The notes: generated by a model not told the origin, from the sequence alone. A stretch of DNA of 64,000 bases from Burkholderiales bacterium (GCA_026400105.1 JAPLPQ010000017.1:62001-126000), one strand, 5' to 3'. Numbered from the stretch's first letter, positions 25,324 to 33,708 are shown. Made by a program: numbers and translations.

Positions 25324-26160
25324 TCAACTGCGGGTCGCGGCCGCGATTTCGCGCGCGCGCCTTCGGGTCTGGCGCGCGACCCAGAAGCTGTAGGACACGA
25401 TCACGACCGTCACGGTCGCGATCAGCAGCGTCGCGGCGGCGTAGATGGTCGGGTTGATGCCGCGGCGCGCATAGCTGAAGATCACCTGCGGCAGCGTGTT
25501 GACGCCCGGGCCCGACAGGAACTCCGAGATCACCACATCGTCGAAGGACAGCGTGAACGACAGCAAAAAGGCCGCCAGGATGGCCTGGAAGATGTTGGGC
25601 AGCGTCACCAGGAAGAACACCTGGTGCGGGCGCGCGCCGAGGTCCATCGCCGCCTCCTCGATCGCGCGGTCCATCTCGAGCAGGCGCGACTGCACCACCA
25701 CCATCGCATAGGCCATTCCCACCAGCGTATGGCCCAGGATGATGGTCAGCATGCCGCGCTCGGGCCAGCCCAGCAGGTTCTGCGCGCCGACCATCAGCAG
25801 CAGCAGCGACAGGCCGATCACGACCTCGGGCATCACCAGCGGCGCGTTGACCATGCCCGAGAACAGCGTGCGGCCGAAGAAGCGCCGGTAGCGCACCAGC
25901 ACGAAGGCCGCGAAGGTGCCCAGGGTGGCCGACAGCACGCCGGTCACGGCCGCGACCTTGAGCGAGAGGAAGAAGCCCTCGACGATCTTGCTGTCGCGCG
26001 TCAGCGCCTCGTACCAGCGCAGCGAGAAGCCCGTGAAGCGGGCGTCCTGGCGCGTGCTGTTGAACGAGAACACCACCATGAACAGCAGCGGCAGGTAGAG
26101 GAAAGCATAGACCAGCAACAGCCAGGCCTTGCCGAGGTGCTTTTCGAGGAATTTCATCAT
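25324..26160 (-). CDS. potI: Putrescine/polyamine ABC transporter permease PotI (SpuH)
   Basis: 278 aa, six membrane helices. It has the N-terminal LLLVYAFLYLPLLFMVVFSFN and the EAA loop EEAAMDLGARPHQVFFLVTLPNIF (about 170-195) that contacts the ATPase. It is the second permease subunit, in order after potH with a 15-bp gap. The tail is basic (ARQTRRRAREIAA). Confidence 0.93.
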   Translation of the reverse strand: MMKFLEKHLGKAWLLLVYAFLYLPLLFMVVFSFNSTRQDARFTGFSLRWYEALTRDSKIVEGFFLSLKVAAVTGVLSATLGTFAAFVLVRYRRFFGRTLFSGMVNAPLVMPEVVIGLSLLLLMVGAQNLLGWPERGMLTIILGHTLVGMAYAMVVVQSRLLEMDRAIEEAAMDLGARPHQVFFLVTLPNIFQAILAAFLLSFTLSFDDVVISEFLSGPGVNTLPQVIFSYARRGINPTIYAAATLLIATVTVVIVSYSFWVARQTRRRAREIAAATRS

Positions 26161-26175
26161 CGCTTGTGCTCCCGC

Positions 26176-27087
26176 TCAATGCCGGCCGTCGGCCTGCTGG
26201 CCATGGCGCCGGTAGTACAGGGCCAGCGGCACCACGATGGCCCCGATCATCACCACCGCCAGCGCCGAGGCGCGCGGCCAGTTGTTGGCGGTGAACATCT
26301 CGTCCCAGACCACGCGACCGATCATCAGGTTCTCGGGCCCGCCGAGCAGCGACGGAATCACGAATTCGCCCAGCGCCGGAATGAAGACCAGCATGAAGCC
26401 CGCGATGATGCCGGCGCGCGACAGCGGCACCGTGACCAGCCAGAACGCCTTCCAGGGCGTGGCGCCGAGGTCGTAGGCCGCTTCCAGCAGGCCGTAGTCG
26501 AGCTTGACCAGGTTGGCATAGAGCGGCAGCACCATGAAGGGCAGGTAGACATAGGTCATTCCGACCAGCATCGAGACATCGGTATAGAGCATCTGCACCG
26601 GCGCGGCAATCAGCCCGAGCGCCAGCAGCAGCTGGTTCAGCAGGCCCTGGTCGGCCAGGATGCCCTTCCAGGCGTAGACCCGCAGCAGGAAGCTGGTCCA
26701 GAACGGCAGCATCACCATCATCAGCAGCGCCGGGCGCAAGTGGGCATCGGCGCGCGCCAGAAAATAGGCAAACGGGTAGCCGATCGCCAGGCAGAGCAGC
26801 CCGGTCGCGAACGCGTACTTGAGCGAGCGGCCATAGGCCTCGAGGTAGATCGTGTCGAACAGCGTCCCGCCCTCGGCGCGGAAGATCGAGCTGTAGTTCT
26901 CGTACTTGAGGTTGAGTACCCCGCTCGCGCTGTCCCACAGCGGCTTGAACGGGTGGATGTCGTTGCCCATCTCGACGAAGCTGATGTAGGCCAGGATCAG
27001 GAAGGGCAGGAAGAAGAAGACGGCCAGCCAGGTAAACGGCAGGCCGATCACGAACTCGCGCCCGAGCAGACGGAAGAAGCGGTTCAT
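26176..27087 (-). CDS. potH: Putrescine/polyamine ABC transporter permease PotH (SpuG)
   Basis: 303 aa, six membrane helices, with the PotH-type N-terminus (REFVIGLPFTWLAVFFFLPFLILAYISF) and the EAA loop LEAAYDLGATPWKAFWLVTVPLSRAGI (about 205-231). The ATG at 27087 lies 11 bp after the potG stop, with GGGAG in front. It forms the membrane channel with PotI. Confidence 0.94.
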   Translation of the reverse strand: MNRFFRLLGREFVIGLPFTWLAVFFFLPFLILAYISFVEMGNDIHPFKPLWDSASGVLNLKYENYSSIFRAEGGTLFDTIYLEAYGRSLKYAFATGLLCLAIGYPFAYFLARADAHLRPALLMMVMLPFWTSFLLRVYAWKGILADQGLLNQLLLALGLIAAPVQMLYTDVSMLVGMTYVYLPFMVLPLYANLVKLDYGLLEAAYDLGATPWKAFWLVTVPLSRAGIIAGFMLVFIPALGEFVIPSLLGGPENLMIGRVVWDEMFTANNWPRASALAVVMIGAIVVPLALYYRRHGQQADGRH

Positions 27088-27098
27088 CGTAAGCTCCC

Positions 27099-28196
27099 TT
27101 AGTCGCGCAGCGCGACGCCGTCGGTGTCGTCCCACCAGAAGAAGACCTCGTCCTCCCAGGTCAGGTCGAGCAGGTCGTGGCGCGAGCCGTTGGGTTCGGT
27201 GATCTTGACCTTCGAGCCATCCGGCGTGACCACGATGAAGGTGTTGAAGCTGCCGAAGTAGGCGATCTCCTTGATCCGGCCGCGGAACAGGTTGCGGTCC
27301 ACGCCGGCGGGATGTTGCTTGGCGATGCTGATCTTTTCCGGGCGCACCGCCAGCGTCACCGGCATGCCGAGCGCGCCGCTGATGCCATGGCCGACATGCA
27401 TCTCGCCGAGCGCGGTCGTGACCGCGCAGCGGTCGGCTTCGTCGAGGCTGAGCTTGCCGTCGAACAGGTTGACGTTGCCGATGAAGTCGGCCACGAAACG
27501 ATTGGCGGGGAACTCGTAGATCTCCTTCGGGCTGCCGACCTGCAGCACGCGACCCTTGCTCATGATCGCGATCCGGTTGGCCATGCTCATGGCCTCTTCC
27601 TGGTCATGCGTCACCATGACGCAGGTCACGCCGACGCTCTCGATGATGTTGACCAGTTCGAACTGGGTCTGCTCGCGCAGCTTCTTGTCGAGCGCGCCGA
27701 GCGGCTCGTCGAGCAGCAGCAGCTTGGGCCGCTTGGCCAGGCTGCGCGCCAGCGCGACGCGCTGCTGCTGGCCGCCCGAGAGCTGATGCGGCTTGCGCCT
27801 GGCATAGGGAGTCAGCTGCACCAGCTCGAGCATCTCGCCGACGCGGCGCTTGAGCTCGTCCTTCGGGCAGCCCTCGCGCTTGAGGCCGAAGGCCACGTTC
27901 TCCCAGATGTCCAGATGCGGAAACAGCGCATAGTTCTGGAACATCATGTTGATCGGGCGCTCGTAGGGCGGCAGACCGGCGACATCCTGCCCGCCAAGCA
28001 GGATGCGGCCCGAGCTCGGTTTCTCGAAGCCGGCCAGCATGCGCAGCAGGGTTGACTTGCCGCAGCCCGAACTGCCCAGCAGGGCAAAGATCTCGCCCTG
28101 GCGGATCGACAGGTTGACCTCGTCGACCGCGACTGCCTCGTCGAAGCGCTTGACCAGGTCTTCGGTGACCAGATAGCCCTCTTTCATCTCTGCCAT
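27099..28196 (-). CDS. potG: Putrescine/polyamine ABC transporter ATP-binding protein PotG (SpuF)
   Basis: 365 aa. Walker A LLGSSGCGKSTLLRML (about 38-53), Q-loop NYALFPHLDIWENVAFG, signature LSGGQQQRVALARSLAKRPKLLLLDEPLGAL (about 135-165) and H-loop MVTHDQEEA. The C-terminal TOBE-like domain (about 280-355) is typical of polyamine importers. The start at MAEMKEGYL is preferred because GAGGG precedes it; an in-frame ATG at 28229 lacks a site. A strong terminator separates it from the SBP gene upstream, so expression is probably lower than that of the binding protein. Confidence 0.94.
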   Translation of the reverse strand: MAEMKEGYLVTEDLVKRFDEAVAVDEVNLSIRQGEIFALLGSSGCGKSTLLRMLAGFEKPSSGRILLGGQDVAGLPPYERPINMMFQNYALFPHLDIWENVAFGLKREGCPKDELKRRVGEMLELVQLTPYARRKPHQLSGGQQQRVALARSLAKRPKLLLLDEPLGALDKKLREQTQFELVNIIESVGVTCVMVTHDQEEAMSMANRIAIMSKGRVLQVGSPKEIYEFPANRFVADFIGNVNLFDGKLSLDEADRCAVTTALGEMHVGHGISGALGMPVTLAVRPEKISIAKQHPAGVDRNLFRGRIKEIAYFGSFNTFIVVTPDGSKVKITEPNGSRHDLLDLTWEDEVFFWWDDTDGVALRD

Positions 28197-28226
28197 GGTG
28201 GCCCTCGGAATGCCCAAATGCTCTGT

Positions 28227-28260
28227 CAAAAAAAAGGGCTGTTTGCAGCAAACAGCCCTG
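28227..28260 (-). terminator. Intrinsic terminator/attenuator between potF and potG
   Basis: Perfect 10-bp stem AGGGCTGTTT/AAACAGCCCT (28235-28259), followed on the minus strand by about eight T. It lies directly after the potF stop and upstream of the potG ribosome site. It probably lets only part of the transcription through, giving binding protein in excess over the permease genes. Confidence 0.88.
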
Positions 28261-28282
28261 CTTCACCGGATCAGCCGGCGCC

Positions 28283-29425
28283 TTACTTGCCTTGCTTGAA
28301 GGCGTTGTAGGCGTTGGCCATGGCTTCGCGCGCCTCGTTGCTGAAGCTGCTCGGCGGCACCATCTTGGCCAGGTAGGCCGACTCGACAAAGATGGTCTTG
28401 TTGCCAGCGATCGCCGGGTCGATCTTGTCGATCGCGGCCTTGTTGCCGGTGTTGTAGTTCATCTCGTTGGCCATCTTGGCCGCGTTCTCGGGGCGCAGGT
28501 AGAAGTCGATGAACTTGTGCGCGTTGTCCGGATGCTTGGCGTCCTTGGTGATCGCCATGGTGTCGAAGAAGCTCAAGGCGCCGCTGCTCGGCAGCAAGGC
28601 CTCGATCACGTCGGTCGAAGCGTTCTCCTTGGCGCGGCCAGCCGCGATGTTGATGTCGCCGGCCCAGCCAACCACCGCGCAGGCCTTGCCGCCCGCGATG
28701 TCGTCGATCATGGTCGCGCTGAACAGGCGGATGTCCTTGCGCACCTTGCCCAGCATCTCGGTCGCGGCCTTGTAGTCGGCCGGATCGTTCGAGTAGGCGT
28801 CCTTGCCGATGTAGTGCAGCGCGGCCGGCAGGATCTCGGTCGGCGAATCCAGGTAGGCAATGCCGCAGGACTTGAGCTTGGCGGTGTACTCGGGCTTGAA
28901 CACCAGGTCCCAGGCGTTCTCGGGCATCGGGGTCTTGCCCAGCGCCTTCTCGACCTTGGTCTTGTTGATGCCGACGGTGGTGAAGCTCCAGCCCCAGGGA
29001 ATCAGGTGCTTGTTGCCCGGGTCGGCCTTGTCGAGGATCTTCATGACATCCGGGTCGAGGTTGCCCAGGTTGGTGATCCTGGCCTTGTCGAGCGGCTGCA
29101 GCAGGCCGCCTTCGATCTGCGGCTTGGCGAACACGGCACCCGGCACCACGATGTCGTAGCCGGTGTTGCCGGCGACCAGCTTGGCATGCAGCGCCTCGTT
29201 GGTCTCGAAGGTGTCGTAGTTGACCTTGATGCCGGTTTCCTGCTCGAAGGCAGCAATCATGCCCTCGGGGATGTAGTCCGGCCAGTTGTAGATGTTGAGG
29301 ACTTTTTCCTCGGCTGCGACCGGAGCGGGCGCCGGAGCCTGCGCGACCGGCCCCTCCTTCTTGCCACAAGCCGCCAGGGCAGCGACCGCGACGGTCGCCA
29401 GCAACAGAACACGTTTTTGCATCAT
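28283..29425 (-). CDS. potF: Putrescine/polyamine-binding periplasmic lipoprotein PotF (SpuD/E-like)
   Basis: 380 aa. The lipoprotein signal has the lipobox ALAAC (Cys about 21) followed by a Pro/Ala linker. The mature protein has the PotF/SpuD hallmarks LNIYNWPDYIPEGMIAAFE, VNYDTFETNEALHAKL, GYDIVVPG and the C-terminal YNAFKQGK. The ligand-site aromatics and acids (WPDY, DTFE, WAGD) are visible. Only one SBP is present, while Pseudomonas spu has two (SpuD, SpuE). Two adjacent ATGs are possible (29425, 29422). The 5' flank holds a nested palindrome. Confidence 0.93.
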   Translation of the reverse strand: MMQKRVLLLATVAVAALAACGKKEGPVAQAPAPAPVAAEEKVLNIYNWPDYIPEGMIAAFEQETGIKVNYDTFETNEALHAKLVAGNTGYDIVVPGAVFAKPQIEGGLLQPLDKARITNLGNLDPDVMKILDKADPGNKHLIPWGWSFTTVGINKTKVEKALGKTPMPENAWDLVFKPEYTAKLKSCGIAYLDSPTEILPAALHYIGKDAYSNDPADYKAATEMLGKVRKDIRLFSATMIDDIAGGKACAVVGWAGDINIAAGRAKENASTDVIEALLPSSGALSFFDTMAITKDAKHPDNAHKFIDFYLRPENAAKMANEMNYNTGNKAAIDKIDPAIAGNKTIFVESAYLAKMVPPSSFSNEAREAMANAYNAFKQGK

Positions 29426-29557
29426 TTTTCCTGCTTCAGGTGATCGATGGTCCAGGCCATGGCCTGACCGGCAAGGCCTTGCATTTCCCGTGCCAGGCAT
29501 CCCGGACCATTGTAGTCAAAGGGTAATGGCAAATCCGGTTCCTGTAACCGAGGCACG

Positions 29558-29595
29558 GGGGTATGCCAAGTCAAACTTGGTACCCCTAGGGGGTA
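29558..29595. promoter_or_regulatory. Nested palindromes upstream of potF
   Basis: CCAAGT-CAA-ACTTGG (29566-29580) is enclosed by GGGGTA at 29558 and TACCCC at 29581, with a 2-bp bulge. TACCCC also pairs with a second GGGGTA at 29590-29595. This could be an operator or an alternating hairpin. It lies about 130 bp before the potF ATG. Confidence 0.5.
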
Positions 29596-29720
29596 TTTAT
29601 GGCGTGTTTTCAGCTGTTCCCTGTCCCTGCCGGCCGGATTTCTGCTTGCGGAAGTTTTGCTGTTATCTCTTATGACTAATTCTTTAAAAATAGTCGTAGT
29701 AGTAGAGGGTTGAAGAAGTC

Positions 29721-29992
29721 TGTGGATAAGTGATTTTTCAGGAAATTTATCAAAATCTTGTAAGATTTAAAAGCCTGTGCATAACCAGGACTCTGTGGAC
29801 ATCTCTGGGTATAGCAACTTCCGCCCTGGAAAAACTTCTGTGGATAACGTTCAAGTTACCAGGATTCAATCCACAGGCTTGTTAGCAACCCGGTTTTCCT
29901 GATTGCACAAAAAATAAGCGCCTCGATGAGGCGCTTTAAAAATCAACAACTTGCAAAGTCGGTCAACAAGTTGTCCACATTTCTGTGCACGA
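29721..29992. other. Cluster of DnaA boxes in an AT-rich intergenic region (oriC-like)
   Basis: On the TTWTNCACA consensus there are three perfect boxes: TGTGGATAA at 29721 and 29839, and TGTGCATAA at 29776. One box has a single mismatch (TTGTCCACA, 29971), and four have two mismatches (29794, 29867, 29901, 29984). An AT-rich stretch (29730-29775) lies beside the first box and another (29650-29700) before it, as in origin unwinding elements. The whole 29426-30018 gap is non-coding. No dnaA, rpmH, dnaN or parAB gene is in the window. It could be a replication origin, a DnaA titration or reactivation locus, or a DnaA-regulated promoter. Confidence 0.6.
29907..29937 (-). terminator. Intrinsic terminator downstream of spuC
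   Basis: Nine-bp stem AAGCGCCTC/GAGGCGCTT with a GAT loop. On the minus strand it is followed by TTATTTTTT. It is about 80 bp past the spuC stop and would end the spuABC transcript before the potF promoter region. It lies inside the DnaA-box cluster. Confidence 0.75.
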
Positions 29993-30018
29993 ATGACGGG
30001 AATAATTCAGACTTGTCC

Positions 30019-31437
30019 TCAGGCTCCGATCACGACGCCGCGCTCGCGCAGGTCGGCCAGCGTGCGGTCCAGCGCCAGCCGGATCAGCGCGATCATCTGG
30101 TCGATCTGCGCCCGGTCCATGATCAGTGGCGGCGCGACGATCATGCGGTCGCCGACCGCGCGCATGACCAGGCCGTTGTTGAAGCAGTGGTTGCGGCACA
30201 GCATGCCGACGCCGAGCTCGGGCGCGAACGGCTTGCGGCTGGCCTTGTCCTGCACCAGCGCCAGGCCGGCGACGAAGCCGCAGCTCTCGGCGATGCCGAC
30301 CAGCGGGTGCTCGGCCAGCTCGCCGAAGCGCTGCGCCAGGTAGGGCCCGGTGTCATTGCGGACTCGGCCCGGCAGGTCCTCGCGCTCGAGGATGTCGAGG
30401 TTGGCCAGCGCCACCGCGCAGGCCACCGGATGGCCGCTGTAGGTATAGCCGTGGGTGAACTCGCCGCCCTTCTCGACCATCACCTGCGCGATGCGCTCGT
30501 TGATCAGCGTGCCACCCAGCGGCTGGTAACCGCTGGTCACGCCCTTGGCGAAGGTCACGAGGTCGGGCCGGATGCCGAACTTCTCGTAGCCGAACCAGTG
30601 GCCGAGGCGGCCGAAGCCGCAGATCACCTCGTCGGCGATCAGCAGGATGCCGTACTTATCGACGATGCGCTGCACCTCGGGCCAGTAGCTGTCGGGCGGG
30701 ATGATCACGCCGCCGGCGCCTTGCACCGGCTCGGCAATGAAAGCGCCGACCCGCTCCGGGCCGACCTCGAGGATCTTCTGTTCCAGCCAGCGCGCGGCGC
30801 GCAGGCCGAAATCGTCCCGGCTCTCGCCCGGTTCGGCCAGGCCGTACCAGTAGGGTTGCTGGATATGGGTGATGTCGGGCAGCGGCAGGTCGCCCTGCGC
30901 GTGCATGCCGCTCATGCCACCGAGCGAAGCGCCGGCCATCGTGCTGCCGTGATAGGCATTGATGCGGCTGATGATGACCTTGCGCCTGGGCTGGCCCATC
31001 AGGTCCCAGTAGCGCCGCACCAGCCGCACATTGGTGTCGTTGCTCTCGCTGCCGCTGCTCGAGAAGAACACATGGCTGAAGCGCCGCCCGCCGACCGGCG
31101 GCGCCAGTTCGCTCAGGCGCGCGGCCAGCCGCACCGCTGGCTCGGTCGTGGTCTGGAAGAAGCTGTTGTAGTAGGGCAGCTCGAGCATCTGGCGGTAGGC
31201 GGCCTCGGCCAGCTCGCGCCGGCCGTAGCCGGCGTTGACGCACCAGAGTCCGCTCATCGCGTCGAGGATCTGGTGCCCTTCGCTGTCCCAGACATGGATG
31301 CCGTCGGCGCGCGTGATGATGCGCGCGCCCTTGGCCGCCAGGCCCTGGTGGTCGGTGAAGGGATGGAGGAAATGCGCGCTGTCGAGCGCCTGCAGCTCGA
31401 CGGTCAAGGGCTGTCTGGATGGGGTTTGGTTAGTCAT
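30019..31437 (-). CDS. spuC: Putrescine-pyruvate aminotransferase SpuC (class III)
   Basis: 472 aa PLP enzyme. Class III features: DGIHVWDSEGHQILDAMSGLWCVNAGYG (about 45-72), FFSSSGSESNDTNVRL (PLP phosphate), NAYHGSTMAGASLGG, the Asp in LIADEVICGFGRLG (about 265) and the Schiff-base Lys in TFAKGVTSGYQPLGG (about 297). It transfers the amino group of putrescine to pyruvate, giving 4-aminobutanal for the aldehyde dehydrogenase. It sits 17 bp after the glutamine-synthetase-like gene, as in Pseudomonas spuBC. Confidence 0.92.
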   Translation of the reverse strand: MTNQTPSRQPLTVELQALDSAHFLHPFTDHQGLAAKGARIITRADGIHVWDSEGHQILDAMSGLWCVNAGYGRRELAEAAYRQMLELPYYNSFFQTTTEPAVRLAARLSELAPPVGGRRFSHVFFSSSGSESNDTNVRLVRRYWDLMGQPRRKVIISRINAYHGSTMAGASLGGMSGMHAQGDLPLPDITHIQQPYWYGLAEPGESRDDFGLRAARWLEQKILEVGPERVGAFIAEPVQGAGGVIIPPDSYWPEVQRIVDKYGILLIADEVICGFGRLGHWFGYEKFGIRPDLVTFAKGVTSGYQPLGGTLINERIAQVMVEKGGEFTHGYTYSGHPVACAVALANLDILEREDLPGRVRNDTGPYLAQRFGELAEHPLVGIAESCGFVAGLALVQDKASRKPFAPELGVGMLCRNHCFNNGLVMRAVGDRMIVAPPLIMDRAQIDQMIALIRLALDRTLADLRERGVVIGA

Positions 31438-31454
31438 GGTCGGGTCTCCTGAAA

Positions 31455-32828
31455 TCAGACATGCAGCAGCAGGTGCTCGCGCTCCCAGGGCGAGATCACC
31501 TTCATGAATTCCTCGAACTCGAGCTCCTTGACCTCGGTGTAGACCGTGATGAAGCCCTCGCCCAGCACCTCGTGCAGGTCGGTTTCGCGCCGCAGCCAGT
31601 CGAGCGCCTCGCCCAGGCTGCGCGGCAGCGTGTAGGGCGCCAGGTAGGCGTCGCCACGCATCTCGGGCTTGGGACGGATCTTGTTCTTGAGCCCGAGGTA
31701 GCCGCAGGCCAGCGTCATCGCCAGCGCGACATAGGGGTTGGCGTCGGCGCCGATGACGCGGTTCTCGACCCGGCGCGCCTGCGGGCCCGAGATCGGCGAG
31801 CGGATGCCCACGGTGCGGTTGTCATAGCCCCACTCGATGTTGATCGGCGCCGCCGTGTGGCGCGCCAGCCTACGGTAGCTGTTGACATAGGGCGCGACCA
31901 GCGCCATCGCGGCCGGGATATAGCGCTGCAGCCCGCCGATGAAATAAAAGAACTCGTCCGATGGCGAGCCGTCTGGCTTGCTGAAGATGTTGCGGCCGGA
32001 CTCCTGGTCGACCAGGCTCTGGTGGATATGCATCGCGCTGCCGGGCTCGCCCGCGATCGGCTTGGCCATGAAGGTCGCGTACATGTCGTGGCGCAGCGCG
32101 GCCTCGCGCACGGTGCGCTTGAACAGGAAGACCTCGTCGGCCAGATTCAGCGGATCGCCGTGGAAGAAGTTGATCTCCATCTGGCCGGCACCGACCTCGT
32201 GGATCAGGGTGTCGACGTTGAGCTCCATCTTGCCGCAGTAGTCGTAGATGTCCTCGAACAGCGGGTCGAACTCGTTGACCGCGTCGATGCTGTAGGCCTG
32301 GCGCGAGGTCTCGGCGCGGCCGCTGCGCCCGACCGGCGCCTTGAGCGGCATGTTGGAGTCGGTGTTGCGCGCGGTCAGGTAGAACTCGAGCTCGGGCGCC
32401 ACCACCGGGCTCAGCCCCATCTTTTCATAGAGGCCGCAGACATGGCGCAGCACGCTGCGCGGCGCGTAGGGAATCAGCTTGCCGTCATGGTCGAAGCAGT
32501 CGTGGATCACCTGCGCGGTCGGGTCGCTGGCCCAGGGCACGATGCGCACCGTCGACGGGTCGGGGCGCAGCTGCATGTCGTGGTCGGTCGGCGCGATCAC
32601 GTCGTAATAGGGCCCGCTGGGCGGGAATTCGCCGGTCACGCCCATCGCGACGATGCCCTGCGGCAGCCGCATGCCGCGGTCCTCGGTGAACTTCTCGCGC
32701 GGCAGGATCTTGCCGCGCGCCACCCCGGTCAGGTCGGGCACCAGGCACTCGATTTCGGTCACGCGGCGCTGGTTCAGCCAATGCTCGAGGTCGTTGTAGC
32801 TCTGCGGAGCGTCCTTGCGGTTGTTCAT
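31455..32828 (-). CDS. spuB: Gamma-glutamylpolyamine synthetase (glutamine synthetase family, SpuB/PuuA)
   Basis: 457 aa GS-fold ligase. Signatures: ECLVPDLTGVARGKILPREKF (PuuA-type N-terminus), the metal-binding VVAPELEFYL and EVGAGQMEINF, the ATP/metal segment MAKPIAGEPGSAMHIHQSL, and the NRTVGIRSP and RRVENRVIGADANPYVALA blocks. The PuuA/SpuB form replaces the nitrogen loop of true GlnA. It attaches glutamate to putrescine or other polyamines using ATP. The start overlaps the spuA stop by 4 nt (ATGA), so the two are translationally coupled. Confidence 0.93.
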   Translation of the reverse strand: MNNRKDAPQSYNDLEHWLNQRRVTEIECLVPDLTGVARGKILPREKFTEDRGMRLPQGIVAMGVTGEFPPSGPYYDVIAPTDHDMQLRPDPSTVRIVPWASDPTAQVIHDCFDHDGKLIPYAPRSVLRHVCGLYEKMGLSPVVAPELEFYLTARNTDSNMPLKAPVGRSGRAETSRQAYSIDAVNEFDPLFEDIYDYCGKMELNVDTLIHEVGAGQMEINFFHGDPLNLADEVFLFKRTVREAALRHDMYATFMAKPIAGEPGSAMHIHQSLVDQESGRNIFSKPDGSPSDEFFYFIGGLQRYIPAAMALVAPYVNSYRRLARHTAAPINIEWGYDNRTVGIRSPISGPQARRVENRVIGADANPYVALAMTLACGYLGLKNKIRPKPEMRGDAYLAPYTLPRSLGEALDWLRRETDLHEVLGEGFITVYTEVKELEFEEFMKVISPWEREHLLLHV

Positions 32829-33616
32829 GTCTGCCTCTGTTGGATGATTCTTGTGCCGGACAGGCGCTCGGCCTGGCGCTGGCGCACCGCCGCGCCGAAG
32901 GCCGACAGGATGGCGGCGTAGAACGGGTGTTCGGCGCAGCGCCATTCGGGATGCCACTGCACCGCGCAGGCAAAGCTGCGCGCGCCTTCGAGCTCGAATG
33001 CCTCGACCAGGCCGTCGGGCGCATGCGCGGTGGCACGCAAGCCGGGCGCGAGCCGGTCCACGCCCTGGCCGTGCAGCGAATTGACCCGCGCGACCGGCCC
33101 GCCGGCCCAGCGCTCCATCGCGCTGCCGGGCGCGAGCCGGATCTCGTGGCTGGGGGCGTATTCCTGTTCCGGCGTGTCGCCGCGCTCGCGGTGGTCCATC
33201 AGCCCCGGCACGCCATGCACGGTCTGGTGCAGGCTGCCGCCGAGCGCGACGTTGATCTCCTGGAAGCCGCGGCAGATGCCCAGCAGCGGCACGCCCTGCG
33301 CGACACAGGTGCGCACCAGCGCGAGCGTGAGCGCATCGCGCGCCGGGTCGAGCGGTAGCAAGGGGTCGTGCACCTGTTGGTCGAAATGCGAGGGATGGAC
33401 GTTGGACGGCGACCCGGTCAGCAGCACACCGTCGACCAGGCCCAGCAAGCCGGGCAGATCAGTGGCTTGCGCGAGCGGGAACATCACGGGCTGCGCCAAG
33501 GCGCAGTCCCGGACCGCGCGGGCGTACTTGTCGCCGAGCAGCAGGTAGGGCGTGGCATGCGGGCCCAGTTGACGATGGTCGGCCGGCAGCCAGACCAGGC
33601 AGGGTGGGGGCGTCAT
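32825..33616 (-). CDS. spuA: Gamma-glutamyl-GABA hydrolase-like class I amidotransferase (SpuA/PuuD)
   Basis: 263 aa class I glutamine amidotransferase fold. The nucleophile elbow PLLGICRGFQEINVALGG (Cys about 120), VLLTGSPSNVHP, and the catalytic His/Glu in CAVQWHPEW (about 225) are all present. It hydrolyses the gamma-glutamyl bond of glutamylated GABA or polyamine products. Of two close ATGs (33622, 33616), the second has AAGGA at proper spacing. It is the first gene of the spuABC unit. Missing from the set is a PuuB-type oxidase. Confidence 0.9.
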   Translation of the reverse strand: MTPPPCLVWLPADHRQLGPHATPYLLLGDKYARAVRDCALAQPVMFPLAQATDLPGLLGLVDGVLLTGSPSNVHPSHFDQQVHDPLLPLDPARDALTLALVRTCVAQGVPLLGICRGFQEINVALGGSLHQTVHGVPGLMDHRERGDTPEQEYAPSHEIRLAPGSAMERWAGGPVARVNSLHGQGVDRLAPGLRATAHAPDGLVEAFELEGARSFACAVQWHPEWRCAEHPFYAAILSAFGAAVRQRQAERLSGTRIIQQRQT

Positions 33617-33693
33617 GTTCATGTCCTTCTGGCTTGTTGTCATTCTGCGGGGGAAACGGCTCCCAGGCAAGGTGCTGGTACTGATCCTGGGAA

Positions 33694-33708
33694 GCAGGAA
33701 GCGCGCCA
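33694..33708 (-). promoter_or_regulatory. Possible sigma-54 promoter of spuABC
   Basis: The minus-strand sequence TGGCGCGCTTCCTGC has GG-N10-GC spacing about 80 bp before the spuA start. The -24 half is good, and the -12 half has C for the first T of TTGC. Nitrogen control of putrescine catabolism would make sense, but a chance match is possible. Confidence 0.3.

Noticed and set aside
25303-27102. 599-codon plus-strand frame opposite potI/potH
   Set aside because: His/Gln/Arg-rich shadow of two well-supported permease genes.
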